From Lacibacter cauensis (GTDB taxonomy: Bacteria > Bacteroidota > Bacteroidia > Chitinophagales > Chitinophagaceae), in NCBI RefSeq assembly GCF_007830055.1, contig NZ_VLLE01000002.1, forward strand, positions 941,953 to 1,005,952: DNA of 64,000 nucleotides. The letters run 5' to 3'. Made by a program: the position numbers and the translations under genes. Positions 36,238 to 45,440 of this stretch are shown here, in pieces. The notes below the pieces were generated by a model. That model searched no databases, was not told where the DNA came from, and worked only from the letters and a program-made list of their open reading frames with translations. Numbering within the stretch: the first letter of the stretch is position 1; the number at the start of each line of letters is the position of its first letter.

Positions 36238-37221
36238 TTATTTCTTCATGTACATCACTTCCTTCACCAATTTTACTGTACGTGGTACATCCGGCAAATA
36301 CGCACCTACCAATGTTGGCGCATAGTGCATCGGCGCATCAGCACTGGTAATACGGCGAATCGGTGCATCGAGGTAATCGAAACCTTCTTTCTGAATACGA
36401 TATGTAATTTCAGATGAAACAGAAGCAAATGGCCATTGTTCTTCCACAATCACCAAACGATTTGTTTTCTTAACGCTTTCCAGAATGGTAAACCAATCCA
36501 ACGGACGGATCGTACGTAAGTCGATTACTTCAGCTTCAATCCCTTCCTTCGCTAACTCTTCAGCTGCACCCAAGGCAACTTTCATCATTTTGTTAAAAGA
36601 AACGATGGTTACATCACGACCGGGACGCTTAATATCTGCCTTACCGATTTCAATGATGTATTCGCCTTCTGGTACTTCGCCCTTATCACCATACATTACT
36701 TCGCTTTCCATAAACACAACCGGATCATTGTCACGGATAGCCGCTTTCAACAAACCTTTTGAATCGTATGGGTTAGATGGAGAAATTACTTTTAAACCGG
36801 GAATGTTGGCATAGTAGCTTTCAAACGCTGTAGAGTGTTGCGCACCCAACTGACCTGCAGAACCGTTGGCTCCACGGAAAACGATGGGACAGCCAATTTG
36901 ACCACCACTCATCGCCAGCATTTTTGATGCGGTATTAAGAATCTGATCCAATGCCAATACAGCAAAGTTCCAGGTCATAAATTCAACTATCGGACGTAAG
37001 CCATTCTGAGCAGCGCCTACTGCAATAGCAGTAAAACCCAATTCAGAGATGGGGGTATCAATTACACGTTTTTCACCAAATTCGGCCAGCATACCCTGGC
37101 TAACTTTATAAGCACCGTTGTATTCGGCTACTTCTTCACCCAGCAAAAACACTTTTTCATCTCTGCGCATTTCTTCCTGCATTGCTTCACGCAGGGCTTC
37201 ACGCATGGCTATTGTTCTCAT
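36238..37221 (-). CDS. pdhB: Pyruvate dehydrogenase E1 component, beta subunit
   Basis: Beta subunit of the thiamine-dependent E1 of pyruvate dehydrogenase, converting pyruvate to acetyl-CoA with E1 alpha, E2 and E3 (not in this window). The 327-residue length is standard. Recognisable: A-L-R-E-A-M near the N terminus, G-E-E-V-A-E-Y-N-G-A-Y-K-V, D-T-P-I-S-E, and E-Y-x-I-E-I-G-K. The ATG at 37221 is supported by a promoter at 37249-37281; the longer 345-residue frame would start inside that promoter. Stand-alone, with terminator behind it. Other 2-oxo-acid E1 beta subunits are close homologues, but pyruvate is most likely. Confidence 0.9.
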   Translation of the reverse strand: MRTIAMREALREAMQEEMRRDEKVFLLGEEVAEYNGAYKVSQGMLAEFGEKRVIDTPISELGFTAIAVGAAQNGLRPIVEFMTWNFAVLALDQILNTASKMLAMSGGQIGCPIVFRGANGSAGQLGAQHSTAFESYYANIPGLKVISPSNPYDSKGLLKAAIRDNDPVVFMESEVMYGDKGEVPEGEYIIEIGKADIKRPGRDVTIVSFNKMMKVALGAAEELAKEGIEAEVIDLRTIRPLDWFTILESVKKTNRLVIVEEQWPFASVSSEITYRIQKEGFDYLDAPIRRITSADAPMHYAPTLVGAYLPDVPRTVKLVKEVMYMKK

Positions 37222-37248
37222 TGAAATAACTTTGTTTTTAAAGTGGGG

Positions 37249-37281
37249 CAAATTTATTGATAGAAGGGCAAACACCCAAAA
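37249..37281 (-). promoter_or_regulatory. Promoter of pdhB
   Basis: Minus strand TTTG (37281-37278), 21 bases, then exact TAAATTTG (37256-37249). The ATG is 27 bases downstream, which fixes the pdhB start. Confidence 0.6.
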
Positions 37282-37356
37282 CTGATTCGCAACAGCAATT
37301 CATCAGTATAAATTACCTATGTTCGCTTATCGTAACTCGTTAAAAGAAAAAGCATT

Positions 37357-38691
37357 TTGAAAACGATTCTTGTCTTTGGCGCCGGCAAATCGGCCACTGT
37401 TTTAATTGACTATCTGAAGGCCACTGTAGCCGCAAAACAATGGCAGCTCATTGTTGCCGATGCCAACCTGCAACAGGTACAGGAAAAACTCAACAACGCA
37501 ACAAATACCAAAGCCGCAGAAGTAGATGTTACCAATGCCGATGAGCGGAGGATGTTGATTGAAGCTGCTGATCTCGTCATATCCTTACTCCCTCCTTTTC
37601 TCCACAGTCATGTTGCAAAAGATTGTGTGGCTATAGGCCGACATTTGCTGAATGCTTCGTATGTGGATGCAGACATTAAACAACTGGAAGCAGAAATTAA
37701 CAGCAAGGAATTATTGTTTTTGTGTGAGATGGGCCTCGACCCCGGAATTGACCACATGAGCGCTATGCAGTTGTTTGATGAAATACGCAACGATGGCGGT
37801 TCCATCGCATCCTTCAAATCGCATTGCGGGGGATTGGTTGCTCCGGAGAGTGATAACAACCCTTGGCATTATAAAATCAGTTGGAATCCACGCAACATCG
37901 TCATGGCCGGACATGCAGGTGCAGCCTACAAAGAAAACGATGCACTTGTGCAGAAAAGCTATCACCAGGTATTTGAAAACTGTAAAGCAATTGTGATTGA
38001 TGATTTACCGCCCTTGGCCTGGTACCCCAACAGAGATTCGTTGAGTTATATGCCTTTGTACAAACTTGAAGAGGCTTCAACATTCATCCGTACCACGTTA
38101 CGTTATGCCGATTTCTGTAAAGGATGGGATGTTGTTGTTGACCTTGGTTTAACAAATGAAAACGATACCGATTTGGTAAAACAATGCAGCACCTATGCCG
38201 ACTGGTTAGCTGCAAAAACAAAACAGGTAGAAGGACGGGAACTAAGCCTGCGCATGTATCTTGAACTGTATGTACAAGAGGCAGATCATGATCTTATTCT
38301 TGAGCAGTTTGCTTTCCTGGAACTTGACAGTAATGAAGCGTTGCCTGCAAACGTAAAATGTAGTGCCGACATTTTGCAACAGAAAGCAGAACAAAAACTG
38401 GCATTAAAGCCAACCGACAAAGACATGATTGTAATGTTGCACGAAATTGAATACCGCAAGAATAATGAAACACATACTATCAACAGCAGCCTCGTTGTAA
38501 AAGGCGATGACAGCTTGCGGACTGCAATGGCTAAGACAGTAGGATTACCATTGGGCATTGCAGCAAAACTTATCCTGGAAGAACAGATAAAACTGAAAGG
38601 ATTACATATTCCTACACGAAAAGAAATTTACGAACCCGTGCTGAAAGAATTACAACAGCACGGCATTGTATTTAAGGAACACAGAAGTTGA
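37357..38691 (+). CDS. Saccharopine dehydrogenase family protein
   Basis: A 444-residue NAD(P)-dependent enzyme of the saccharopine dehydrogenase/reductase family, normally in lysine metabolism. N-terminal Rossmann motif G-A-G-K-S-A-T (residues 8-14), D-V-T-N-A-D near 50, and G-L-D-P-G-I-D-H-M in the middle. The start is a TTG: no in-frame ATG lies nearby upstream, and the Rossmann strand begins immediately after it. Isolated gene, so its physiological direction is uncertain. Confidence 0.85.
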   Translation: MKTILVFGAGKSATVLIDYLKATVAAKQWQLIVADANLQQVQEKLNNATNTKAAEVDVTNADERRMLIEAADLVISLLPPFLHSHVAKDCVAIGRHLLNASYVDADIKQLEAEINSKELLFLCEMGLDPGIDHMSAMQLFDEIRNDGGSIASFKSHCGGLVAPESDNNPWHYKISWNPRNIVMAGHAGAAYKENDALVQKSYHQVFENCKAIVIDDLPPLAWYPNRDSLSYMPLYKLEEASTFIRTTLRYADFCKGWDVVVDLGLTNENDTDLVKQCSTYADWLAAKTKQVEGRELSLRMYLELYVQEADHDLILEQFAFLELDSNEALPANVKCSADILQQKAEQKLALKPTDKDMIVMLHEIEYRKNNETHTINSSLVVKGDDSLRTAMAKTVGLPLGIAAKLILEEQIKLKGLHIPTRKEIYEPVLKELQQHGIVFKEHRS

Positions 38692-38698
38692 AAATGGA

Positions 38699-39079
38699 TT
38701 AATTCAGATCAATGAGGAAAGTGCCCAAATCAACCACTTCGCCCTCTCCCATTCTGAACTGCTGCAAATCTTCGATACTCAACTCCTGTAACACTTTTGT
38801 AGTGAAGACGGGCTTGCCGTTTTGTAATACCACAAAATAAAAGTCGGGTTTGGCTTCTTTAAATGCAGCATCGTTAACAAATGCATCGTGGGCAAAAGCA
38901 ATGCGTATATGTCCTTCTCGGTCGAGATAACTTTCACCTAAATAATCATCATCTACAATATCTCTGTCGTATAGCCGAACAGTATAGCCATTACCAAATA
39001 ACGGGCTATCTGCCCCTTTGGTAATAAACCGGGCAGTTACGACAAGATCAGGTTCTTTATTAAGTGTAAAGTCGCTCAT
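38699..39079 (-). CDS. Hypothetical protein, beta-rich, transthyretin/C2-like
   Basis: A 126-residue protein without signal peptide. The segment Y-T-V-R-L-Y-D-R-D-I-V-D-D-D-Y-L-G-E-S looks like a C2 or transthyretin-like beta-sandwich with an acidic loop that could bind calcium. No firm family. It ends 7 bases from the converging saccharopine gene. Confidence 0.65.
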   Translation of the reverse strand: MSDFTLNKEPDLVVTARFITKGADSPLFGNGYTVRLYDRDIVDDDYLGESYLDREGHIRIAFAHDAFVNDAAFKEAKPDFYFVVLQNGKPVFTTKVLQELSIEDLQQFRMGEGEVVDLGTFLIDLN

Positions 39080-39143
39080 AGTTTGTGGTTTACGGTGAAT
39101 AGGGTTATTACTTATTCAATTTACGGAAACTTACGATAAATAA

Positions 39144-39173
39144 AAAAGCACAAAGAATGTTCTTTGTGCTTTT
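39144..39173 (-). terminator. Intrinsic terminator after lepA
   Basis: Long stem AAAAGCACAAAGAA with its complement and a short loop, followed by U residues on the minus strand, about 50 bases beyond the lepA stop. Confidence 0.65.
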
Positions 39174-39221
39174 AGCATTTATATCCGGGCATTTTGACTT
39201 CGCTCAGGATTACATCAAATT

Positions 39222-41015
39222 TTAATCATCCAGCTTCAACACCGCTAAGAACGCTTCCTGTGGCACTTCTACATTACCAATCTGACGCATACGCTTTTTA
39301 CCCTCTTTCTGTTTTTCGAGGAGTTTACGCTTACGGCTGATATCACCACCATAACATTTTGCAGTAACATCTTTACGCATCGCAGAAATCGTTTCACGGG
39401 CAACGATCTTGGCACCAATGGCCGCTTGGATAGCAATCTGGAACTGCTGACGGGGAACCAACTCCTTCAGTTTTTCACAAAGCTTACGGCCAAAATCCTG
39501 CGCACGGCTGCGGTGAATCAATGCACTCAAAGCATCCACTTTATCGCCGTTCAGCAGCACATCCATTTTAATAATGTCTGCATCTCTGTAACCGATCGGG
39601 TTATAATCGAACGATGCATAACCACGAGTTTGCGATTTCAGTTTATCGTAAAAGTCGAATACAATCTCCGTCAACGGCATTTCAAAAATCAGTTCCACAC
39701 GTGTTTGCGTGAGATAGCTTTGATTGATGAGGATACCACGTTTGCCCAAACAAAGCGTCATGATGTTACCAATATAATCGGGCTTGGTAATTATTTGTGC
39801 TTTGATATAAGGCTCTTCAATACGATCCATTGCCGTAGGCTCCGGCATTTGTGCAGGATTATTTACCTGTATTTTTTCGCCACGTGTTGTATAGGCAATA
39901 AAGCTTACGTTAGGTACAGTAGTAATTACTGTTTGGTTGAACTCACGCTCCAGACGCTCCTGGATAATTTCCATGTGCAGCAAGCCTAAGAAGCCGCAAC
40001 GGAAACCGAAGCCAAGGGCTTGCGAGGTTTCGAGTTCGAAGGTTAAAGAAGCGTCGTTCAACTGCAGTTTGTCCATGCAGTCACGCAGCTCTTCAAAATC
40101 TTCTGTTACCACCGGGAAGATGCCGGCAAATACCATCGGCTTTACTTCCTGGAAACCACGTATGGCTTCCTGTGTGGGATTAGCAGCCAGTGTAATCGTA
40201 TCACCCACTTTCACCTCTTTGGCATTCTTGATACCGGTAATCAGATAACCTACATCGCCACAATTCACTTCTTTCTTCTCGGTCATCTTCAGTTTAAGGA
40301 TACCGATCTCAGCCGCTTCATATTCCTGATCGGTACTTACAAATTTTACTTTGTCGCCTTTCTTGATGCTTCCGTTTAAAATACGGAAGTAAACGATGAT
40401 ACCACGGAAGCTGTTGAACACACTATCGAAGATCAACGCCTGCAATGGTTCTTCGGGTTTGCCCTGCGGCGCTGGAATACGCTCAACAATGGCTTCGAGA
40501 ATGGCTTCAATACCAATGCCACTACGACCGCTGGCCAACAGAATTTCTTCGGGTATGCAGCCGATCAAATCAACGATTTGGTCTTTTACTTCCTCGATCA
40601 TGGCACCTTCCATGTCGATCTTGTTGATGACAGGAATAATTTCCAGATCGTTATCGATAGCGAGGTAAAGGTTCGAAATGGTTTGTGCCTGGATACCCTG
40701 TGCAGCATCTACCAGCAACAAGGCGCCTTCGCAGGCAGCAAGGGCACGGCTCACCTCGTAGCTGAAATCAACGTGACCGGGTGTATCGATGAGGTTCAGG
40801 ATGTATTCCTGTCCGTCTTTGTGTTTGTAGTTGATCTGAATAGCGTGACTTTTGATGGTAATCCCTTTTTCACGTTCCAGATCCATATCGTCCAGCACCT
40901 GGTCCATCATATCTCGATCGCTGATGGTGTTGGTGGTTTGTAATAAACGATCGGCCAGGGTACTTTTTCCGTGGTCGATATGGGCGATGATGCAAAAATT
41001 CCTGATATTCTTCAT
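39222..41015 (-). CDS. lepA: Elongation factor 4 (LepA), back-translocating GTPase
   Basis: Ribosome-associated GTPase of 597 residues, standard length. G1 A-H-I-D-H-G-K-S-T (residues 11-19), G3 D-T-P-G-H near 77, G4 N-K-I-D near 131, then EF-G-like domains and the LepA C-terminal domain with G-Y-A-S-F-D-Y and [15 protein letters not shown]. The LepA-specific C terminus separates it from EF-G and BipA. An exact TATCTTTG box lies 25 bases upstream of the ATG. Confidence 0.98.
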   Translation of the reverse strand: MKNIRNFCIIAHIDHGKSTLADRLLQTTNTISDRDMMDQVLDDMDLEREKGITIKSHAIQINYKHKDGQEYILNLIDTPGHVDFSYEVSRALAACEGALLLVDAAQGIQAQTISNLYLAIDNDLEIIPVINKIDMEGAMIEEVKDQIVDLIGCIPEEILLASGRSGIGIEAILEAIVERIPAPQGKPEEPLQALIFDSVFNSFRGIIVYFRILNGSIKKGDKVKFVSTDQEYEAAEIGILKLKMTEKKEVNCGDVGYLITGIKNAKEVKVGDTITLAANPTQEAIRGFQEVKPMVFAGIFPVVTEDFEELRDCMDKLQLNDASLTFELETSQALGFGFRCGFLGLLHMEIIQERLEREFNQTVITTVPNVSFIAYTTRGEKIQVNNPAQMPEPTAMDRIEEPYIKAQIITKPDYIGNIMTLCLGKRGILINQSYLTQTRVELIFEMPLTEIVFDFYDKLKSQTRGYASFDYNPIGYRDADIIKMDVLLNGDKVDALSALIHRSRAQDFGRKLCEKLKELVPRQQFQIAIQAAIGAKIVARETISAMRKDVTAKCYGGDISRKRKLLEKQKEGKKRMRQIGNVEVPQEAFLAVLKLDD

Positions 41016-41040
41016 TAAAACTCCTTCGATTTCAAGGCGG

Positions 41041-41048
41041 CAAAGATA
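41041..41048 (-). promoter_or_regulatory. Promoter -7 box of lepA
   Basis: Exact TAnnTTTG match (TATCTTTG, minus strand); a TTTC at 41070-41067 may serve as the -33 element. Confidence 0.45.
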
Positions 41049-41160
41049 GGTGAATTAGGCGTGCGGAAAGCAGTGTGTTGGAGCTGGGGATAAAGAGGGG
41101 AACTGGAATGTCCAATAGAATTTTAAGAGTTGTGTATCATTGCGAAAACATTCCGCATAC

Positions 41161-41538
41161 ATGCAATTTAGCCTGCGGTACTTCCTCACCTGCTTGTTTC
41201 TGCTTATCGTTGAAATTCTTATTGCCCTCTTCGTGCATGATACAATCATCCGTCCCTATATTGGCGACTTGTTAGTTGTGATTCTCCTCTATTGTTTTAT
41301 TAAATCGTTTTTTGCAATGCCAGTGTTTAAAACAGTAATTGCTGTGTTGGCTTTCACTTTCCTGGTAGAGCTGCTGCAATACTTTAATATTGTTCAATGG
41401 CTCGGACTCGAACATTCAAAAGCAGCCCGCATCATCATTGGCTCTTCATTTGAATGGAAAGATCTGATGGCCTACGTTGCTGGTGCGGCTGTAGTTATAT
41501 TGTTTGAAAGAAGGAAACAGGCATCCTGCAGTGTCTGA
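41161..41538 (+). CDS. DUF2809-type small membrane protein
   Basis: A 125-residue inner-membrane protein with about four helices, resembling DUF2809 (I-G-D-L-L-V-V, L-x-V-E-L-L-Q-Y-F near 75, G-S-S-F-E-W-K-D-L-M-A-Y). The ATG at 41161 is preferred to a TTG 21 bases upstream. The last six codons (Q-A-S-C-S-V) and the TGA stop lie in the left arm of a REP-like palindrome, so the C terminus may have been reshaped by that element. Function unknown. Confidence 0.75.
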   Translation: MQFSLRYFLTCLFLLIVEILIALFVHDTIIRPYIGDLLVVILLYCFIKSFFAMPVFKTVIAVLAFTFLVELLQYFNIVQWLGLEHSKAARIIIGSSFEWKDLMAYVAGAAVVILFERRKQASCSV

Positions 41539-41607
41539 CATCTGCGATGTCCTGACACTGCAGGCATTTCGGAGTTCGGTGTGAGGACGCTGCAAGCGTC
41601 AGACACC
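41525..41607. repeat. Pair of REP-like palindromes
   Basis: Palindrome 1 (41525-41564): CCTGCAGTGTC, bulge T, GACATC, loop TGC, and the matching right arm. Palindrome 2 (41578-41607): GGTGT, GACGCT, loop GCA, AGCGTC, ACACC. Two adjacent imperfect hairpins with related arms resemble REP/BIME elements mobilised by TnpA-REP (RAYT) transposases. No transposase is in the window. Confidence 0.6.
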
Positions 41608-41698
41608 TGAACGAACAATACAAGCCGGGAAAAAGAAGTACCTGCTGTTTAAACTAATCACAGAAAATTTCTATCTTCCACATAAACTTGCCATTTAC

Positions 41699-42034
41699 AT
41701 GAGTACTGTCCAACTGCAGGATGCTTTTCAGCATATTAATACATTGAAACAACAGGGCCTCACAAACGAGGAAATTCTGCAACGTTTACTGGAAACAGGA
41801 TTGCCCAATGAAGTTGCGCAACAGCAATTCGACGAATGGAAGAAAATCCGTAATGAAAAGAAACGCAACTCAGCTTTCATTTACTGTGGCATCGGCATCT
41901 TCCTGCTTACCACCGGTTTCTTTTTTACACTGATACTGTTTAACAGCAACAGCAATTTCAATTTTGCATTGTACGGCTTAACCATCATTGGGCTCGTACT
42001 GGTATTTAAGGGCATGATTGACCTGATGAGTTAA
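41699..42034 (+). CDS. Hypothetical membrane protein with two C-terminal helices
   Basis: 111 residues: a soluble, helical N-terminal half (about 1-55; L-T-N-E-E-I-L-Q-R-L-L-E-T-G-L-P resembles a UBA/CUE-like or transcription-factor-like three-helix unit) and two membrane helices (about 60-82 and 88-107). Cytoplasmic head on a membrane anchor. No family recognised. Converges with 42039-42779. Confidence 0.65.
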   Translation: MSTVQLQDAFQHINTLKQQGLTNEEILQRLLETGLPNEVAQQQFDEWKKIRNEKKRNSAFIYCGIGIFLLTTGFFFTLILFNSNSNFNFALYGLTIIGLVLVFKGMIDLMS

Positions 42035-42038
42035 ACAG

Positions 42039-42779
42039 TTACTTGAAGTCGTACGTAAAGCTCAGCACCCGCCAGCCGTTTTGAATGTTACCATCGCCGA
42101 ACATAAACAACTGTTCAATATGGTTGTATTCTTTACCGGCCAGTTGCTGCTGAACAGATGCGAAGTAAAGTTCATTTTCATACATACCGTTGGGTATAAT
42201 ACAATGATTGCCGTTACATGTCCACAATTTTCCTGCAACAGTGCTTAACCCTTTGTAATAAATTTTCTCTACAGTCAAATCGATCCACTTGTCTGCAATA
42301 TTGTACAAGCCAAGGAAAGTATCTTCCGGCCGTATGCCCATTACCGCAATTGCACCTACTCCGCCATCAAGCATAAACACACGTGGCACCCAGTTTGGGT
42401 CTGTTACGGAAGATGGTCCTCTCAAAACAATCCCATATTTATTATTGACAGGTTTACTGATTCGTTTCACATACATCGAACGGTGACTGTTGATGAGTTT
42501 TGATGTATACAAACGGACTTCAACAATATCTACAGCAGCAGTTAACGAATCGAGTGAAATCGAAAACTTACCGGCAATCTTTGTTAGATTCTTTTGTACA
42601 CGCTTACCGTCTGCAGTCCACCATACATAGGCAGAGTCTGCTTTTTCGTTGGGCAGGTAATTATTGTCCAGCTCAACTATCAAATCGGCAGTGGAAGGTT
42701 TGGGAACAGGAGGCGTTTTACGGCAGGCTGCAAAAAACAAAAAAACAGTTATAAGAGATAAGGCTATATTGTTTGTCAT
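42039..42779 (-). CDS. Hypothetical lipoprotein
   Basis: 246 residues with an SPII signal (lipobox F-A-A-C, Cys19, then R-K-T-P-P-V-P-K-P). The rest is beta-rich with no recognised domain. Single gene, convergent with the two-helix protein; function unknown. Confidence 0.65.
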   Translation of the reverse strand: MTNNIALSLITVFLFFAACRKTPPVPKPSTADLIVELDNNYLPNEKADSAYVWWTADGKRVQKNLTKIAGKFSISLDSLTAAVDIVEVRLYTSKLINSHRSMYVKRISKPVNNKYGIVLRGPSSVTDPNWVPRVFMLDGGVGAIAVMGIRPEDTFLGLYNIADKWIDLTVEKIYYKGLSTVAGKLWTCNGNHCIIPNGMYENELYFASVQQQLAGKEYNHIEQLFMFGDGNIQNGWRVLSFTYDFK

Positions 42780-42927
42780 GGTTATTTGAGTGAAATTTTA
42801 ATCTTACCACCGCAAAGCTAAATCACGGTTAAATGCTGTAATACCGCATAAAGATGTGAATTAACAACGTGTGCATTTTATGTACCTATTGCTTCTTATC
42901 TTTCCTGTTTCTAAAAACCAATGAAGC

Positions 42928-44376
42928 ATGAGAAGCGTTTTACTACTTACATTTCTGTTACAGTTAGCAACGGTACTGGCACAAAAGAAGCCTGCTGTTA
43001 GCAAAGACGATCAGTTCAAAACACAAGCCTCCACTTCTATTCAATCGAATTACGAGCAATACAAAAGCATGGCTTTCCAGATATGGGACTATGCTGAAGT
43101 GGGTTACAAAGAAGTAAAGAGCAGCGCACTCTTACAACAAACTCTAAAAGATAACGGCTTTACTGTTGAAACAGGTGTTGCAGGAATACCTACTGCATTT
43201 GTTGCTACGTACGGTAGTGGTTCGCCAGTAATTGCCATTCTTGCTGAGTTTGATGCATTGCCGGGCTTATCGCAAACCAATGCACCCGAAAAAACAAGTG
43301 CAGGTAAAGACGCAGGGCATGCATGCGGCCATCATTTGTTTGGTGTAGCATCTGTGGCGTCAGGTATTGCCATTAAAAAACTTATTGAAGAAAAAAAGTT
43401 TACCGGCACCATTAAGGTATTTGGTTGTCCTGCTGAAGAAGGCGGTAGCGGCAAAGTGTATTTGGTTAGAGCAGGCTTGTTTAAAGATGTAGATGTTGCT
43501 ATACATTGGCATCCCGGAAATGATAACAGCATCACCATGACGAGTGCATTAGCCAACATGAGTGCCAAGTTTCGTTTCCGTGGCATTTCTGCACATGCAG
43601 CTGCATCACCGGAACGTGGCCGCTCTGCTTTGGATGGTGTAGAAGCTATGAATAACATGGTGAACATGATGCGTGAACATATTCCGCAGGAAACACGCAT
43701 TCACTATGTAATTACAAGTGGCGGTAAAGCCCCCAACGTAATCCCTGATTATGCAGAAGTATATTACTATGTGCGTCATCCCAAGCGTGATCAGGTACAA
43801 AGTATCTTCAACCGTGTGGTAAATGCAGCAAATGGTGCAGCACTCGGCACCGATACAAAAATGGAATTTGAAATGATTGGCGGCACACATGATTTGTTAC
43901 TCAACAGAACATTGGCAGAAGTAATGCAAAAGAATTTAGACAAAACAGGCGGCGTACAATACACTGCAGCCGAAGTTGAGTTTGGAAATAAAATCCAGGC
44001 AACTTTTGGTTTTACGGCACCCGCAGTAAACGAAGCAGGAACGGTAAAACCATTGAAGGTTGAAGCAGATGCCGGCGGCGGCAGTACCGATGTAGGTGAT
44101 GTGAGTTATGTTGTACCAACGGTTGGTTTGCGTTCGGCTACATGGGTACCCGGCACTGCTGCACACAGCTGGCAGGCCGTAGCATGCGGCGGCACTGAAA
44201 TTGGTACAAAAGGAATGATGGTATCGGCCAAAACAATGGCAATGACAGCAATTGATTTGTTCCTGCATCCTGAGCTGATTGAAAAAGCAAAAGCAGAATT
44301 TAAACAACAGGTAGGCGATTACCAATACAAGGCATTGCTGGGCGATCGAAAGCCGGCACTCAACTACAGAGACTAA
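42928..44376 (+). CDS. Secreted M20-family amidohydrolase (AbgB/carboxypeptidase-like)
   Basis: A 482-residue metal-dependent amidohydrolase with signal peptide (L-A-T-V-L-A-Q). M20D features: A-E-F-D-A-L-P-G, G-H-A-C-G-H-H (metal ligands near 130), A-E-E-G-G-S-G-K near 170, dimerisation domain, and D-A-G-G-G-S-T-D-V-G-D near 388. It should split an amide bond in the periplasm, for example an aminobenzoyl-glutamate or N-acyl amino acid; substrate not determined. A TATCTTTC box lies just upstream. Confidence 0.9.
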   Translation: MRSVLLLTFLLQLATVLAQKKPAVSKDDQFKTQASTSIQSNYEQYKSMAFQIWDYAEVGYKEVKSSALLQQTLKDNGFTVETGVAGIPTAFVATYGSGSPVIAILAEFDALPGLSQTNAPEKTSAGKDAGHACGHHLFGVASVASGIAIKKLIEEKKFTGTIKVFGCPAEEGGSGKVYLVRAGLFKDVDVAIHWHPGNDNSITMTSALANMSAKFRFRGISAHAAASPERGRSALDGVEAMNNMVNMMREHIPQETRIHYVITSGGKAPNVIPDYAEVYYYVRHPKRDQVQSIFNRVVNAANGAALGTDTKMEFEMIGGTHDLLLNRTLAEVMQKNLDKTGGVQYTAAEVEFGNKIQATFGFTAPAVNEAGTVKPLKVEADAGGGSTDVGDVSYVVPTVGLRSATWVPGTAAHSWQAVACGGTEIGTKGMMVSAKTMAMTAIDLFLHPELIEKAKAEFKQQVGDYQYKALLGDRKPALNYRD

Positions 44377-44381
44377 TAAAT

Positions 44382-44414
44382 AAAACAGCCCCGCAAAATT
44401 TGCGGGGCTGTTTT
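44382..44414. terminator. Bidirectional terminator between convergent genes
   Basis: Perfect 16-base-pair stem (AAAACAGCCCCGCAAA and its complement) with a single-base formal loop and U-runs on both strands. Confidence 0.85.
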
Positions 44415-44415
44415 A

Positions 44416-45276
44416 TTATGCTCTTCCTTTTTTATGTCCCGGCTCGTAGATCAATCGTAAAAAACTACTGAACCGTTCTGTCTTTCTGCTTACAGGAATT
44501 CCTGTTACAATACCCACCAATAAATTATCGGCAACGCTTACACGCATTTGCGGACGAACCGTCATATCAAAACTATTTTTCGATAATTCCTTATTAAACT
44601 CAACACCAATAAAGTTTCTTGTACCGGGAATCATATAATGCACATTGCTGTTGATCTGCCAGTTGGTATGTATTGATTTGTCTTCAAAATGCTGACCGAT
44701 CAAAGGGCCGCTGTACAAAAGTGTATGAAAATTATTACCCCAACGTTTAGCTGCTACAAAAAAAGGATTGTACACATTACCTGTATAAAGTTTGCGTTTT
44801 CCATAATTACGAAACTCGGTGAATTCAAACTCCTGTATATAACCAAAAGCCATAGAGGTTTTCTGCTTTTCTGCAACGAGAAACGTATATTGGGCCGCAA
44901 CTTTAAAACTGTTTAACTGGCTGCCCGGCTTTGTACTATTACCATTTGTGGGATAATAAAACGAAAAAGGCAATTCCACTTCTAAACCAAGACGGTTGAT
45001 CGGCGCCCATTCGTATTCAACCAATGCTGTATACCGATCGTAGTTATTGTTATCAGTAAGTCCGAGGCCAACATTCCACTCCTTCTCTCCTTTTCTTGCA
45101 CCAAGATCACGGATGAGATCGATATACAATGGCTCTGCATGCAATACTTTAACCGGACTTTTCTTTGTCTCTTCTTCCAGCACATACAAGCTATCCATTA
45201 CTTCCTTCTCTTTTTCCGTTTGGGCTTGGGCAATTGAAATACTGAAACAAAAAATAAGTGCAAAAGAAAATCGCAT
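44416..45276 (-). CDS. HAEPLYID-family outer-membrane beta-barrel-like protein
   Basis: A 286-residue exported protein (signal ends S-I-A-Q-A-Q) carrying the eponymous H-A-E-P-L-Y-I-D near residue 45 and L-G-A-R-K-G-E-K-E-W. Alternating strands (Y-T-A-L-V-E-Y-E-W-A, A-Q-Y-T-F-L-V, V-G-I-V-T-G-I) suggest a small outer-membrane barrel. Function not established. Preceded by a good promoter at 45298-45326. Confidence 0.7.
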   Translation of the reverse strand: MRFSFALIFCFSISIAQAQTEKEKEVMDSLYVLEEETKKSPVKVLHAEPLYIDLIRDLGARKGEKEWNVGLGLTDNNNYDRYTALVEYEWAPINRLGLEVELPFSFYYPTNGNSTKPGSQLNSFKVAAQYTFLVAEKQKTSMAFGYIQEFEFTEFRNYGKRKLYTGNVYNPFFVAAKRWGNNFHTLLYSGPLIGQHFEDKSIHTNWQINSNVHYMIPGTRNFIGVEFNKELSKNSFDMTVRPQMRVSVADNLLVGIVTGIPVSRKTERFSSFLRLIYEPGHKKGRA

Positions 45277-45297
45277 ACGTTACTTGTTGGTGAGCGG

Positions 45298-45326
45298 CAA
45301 ATTTATGCGGCACGATCATATACAAA
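45298..45326 (-). promoter_or_regulatory. Promoter of the HAEPLYID gene
   Basis: Minus strand TTTG (45326-45323), 17 bases, exact TAAATTTG (45305-45298); ATG 21 bases further. Confidence 0.45.
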
Positions 45327-45440
45327 TATGGATTAACATAAGTGTAACAAGCCCTGGCAACTTTTTCAGGAATAAACGAACAATGAAAAACAAATTTCTC
45401 TGCATTCAGTTATCTTGCGCCACTCAATACAGCGCATTTC

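Noticed and set aside
35844-36350. 168-codon plus-strand frame
   Set aside because: It has no protein-like composition, runs through the pdhB terminator and into pdhB antisense; the 49-codon frame with its own promoter explains the region better.
36238-37275. Longer 345-residue version of pdhB
   Set aside because: The 18 extra residues overlap the consensus promoter and are not part of the E1 beta family.
39426-39989. 187-codon frame antisense to lepA
   Set aside because: Mirrors the conserved lepA coding sequence; no independent features.
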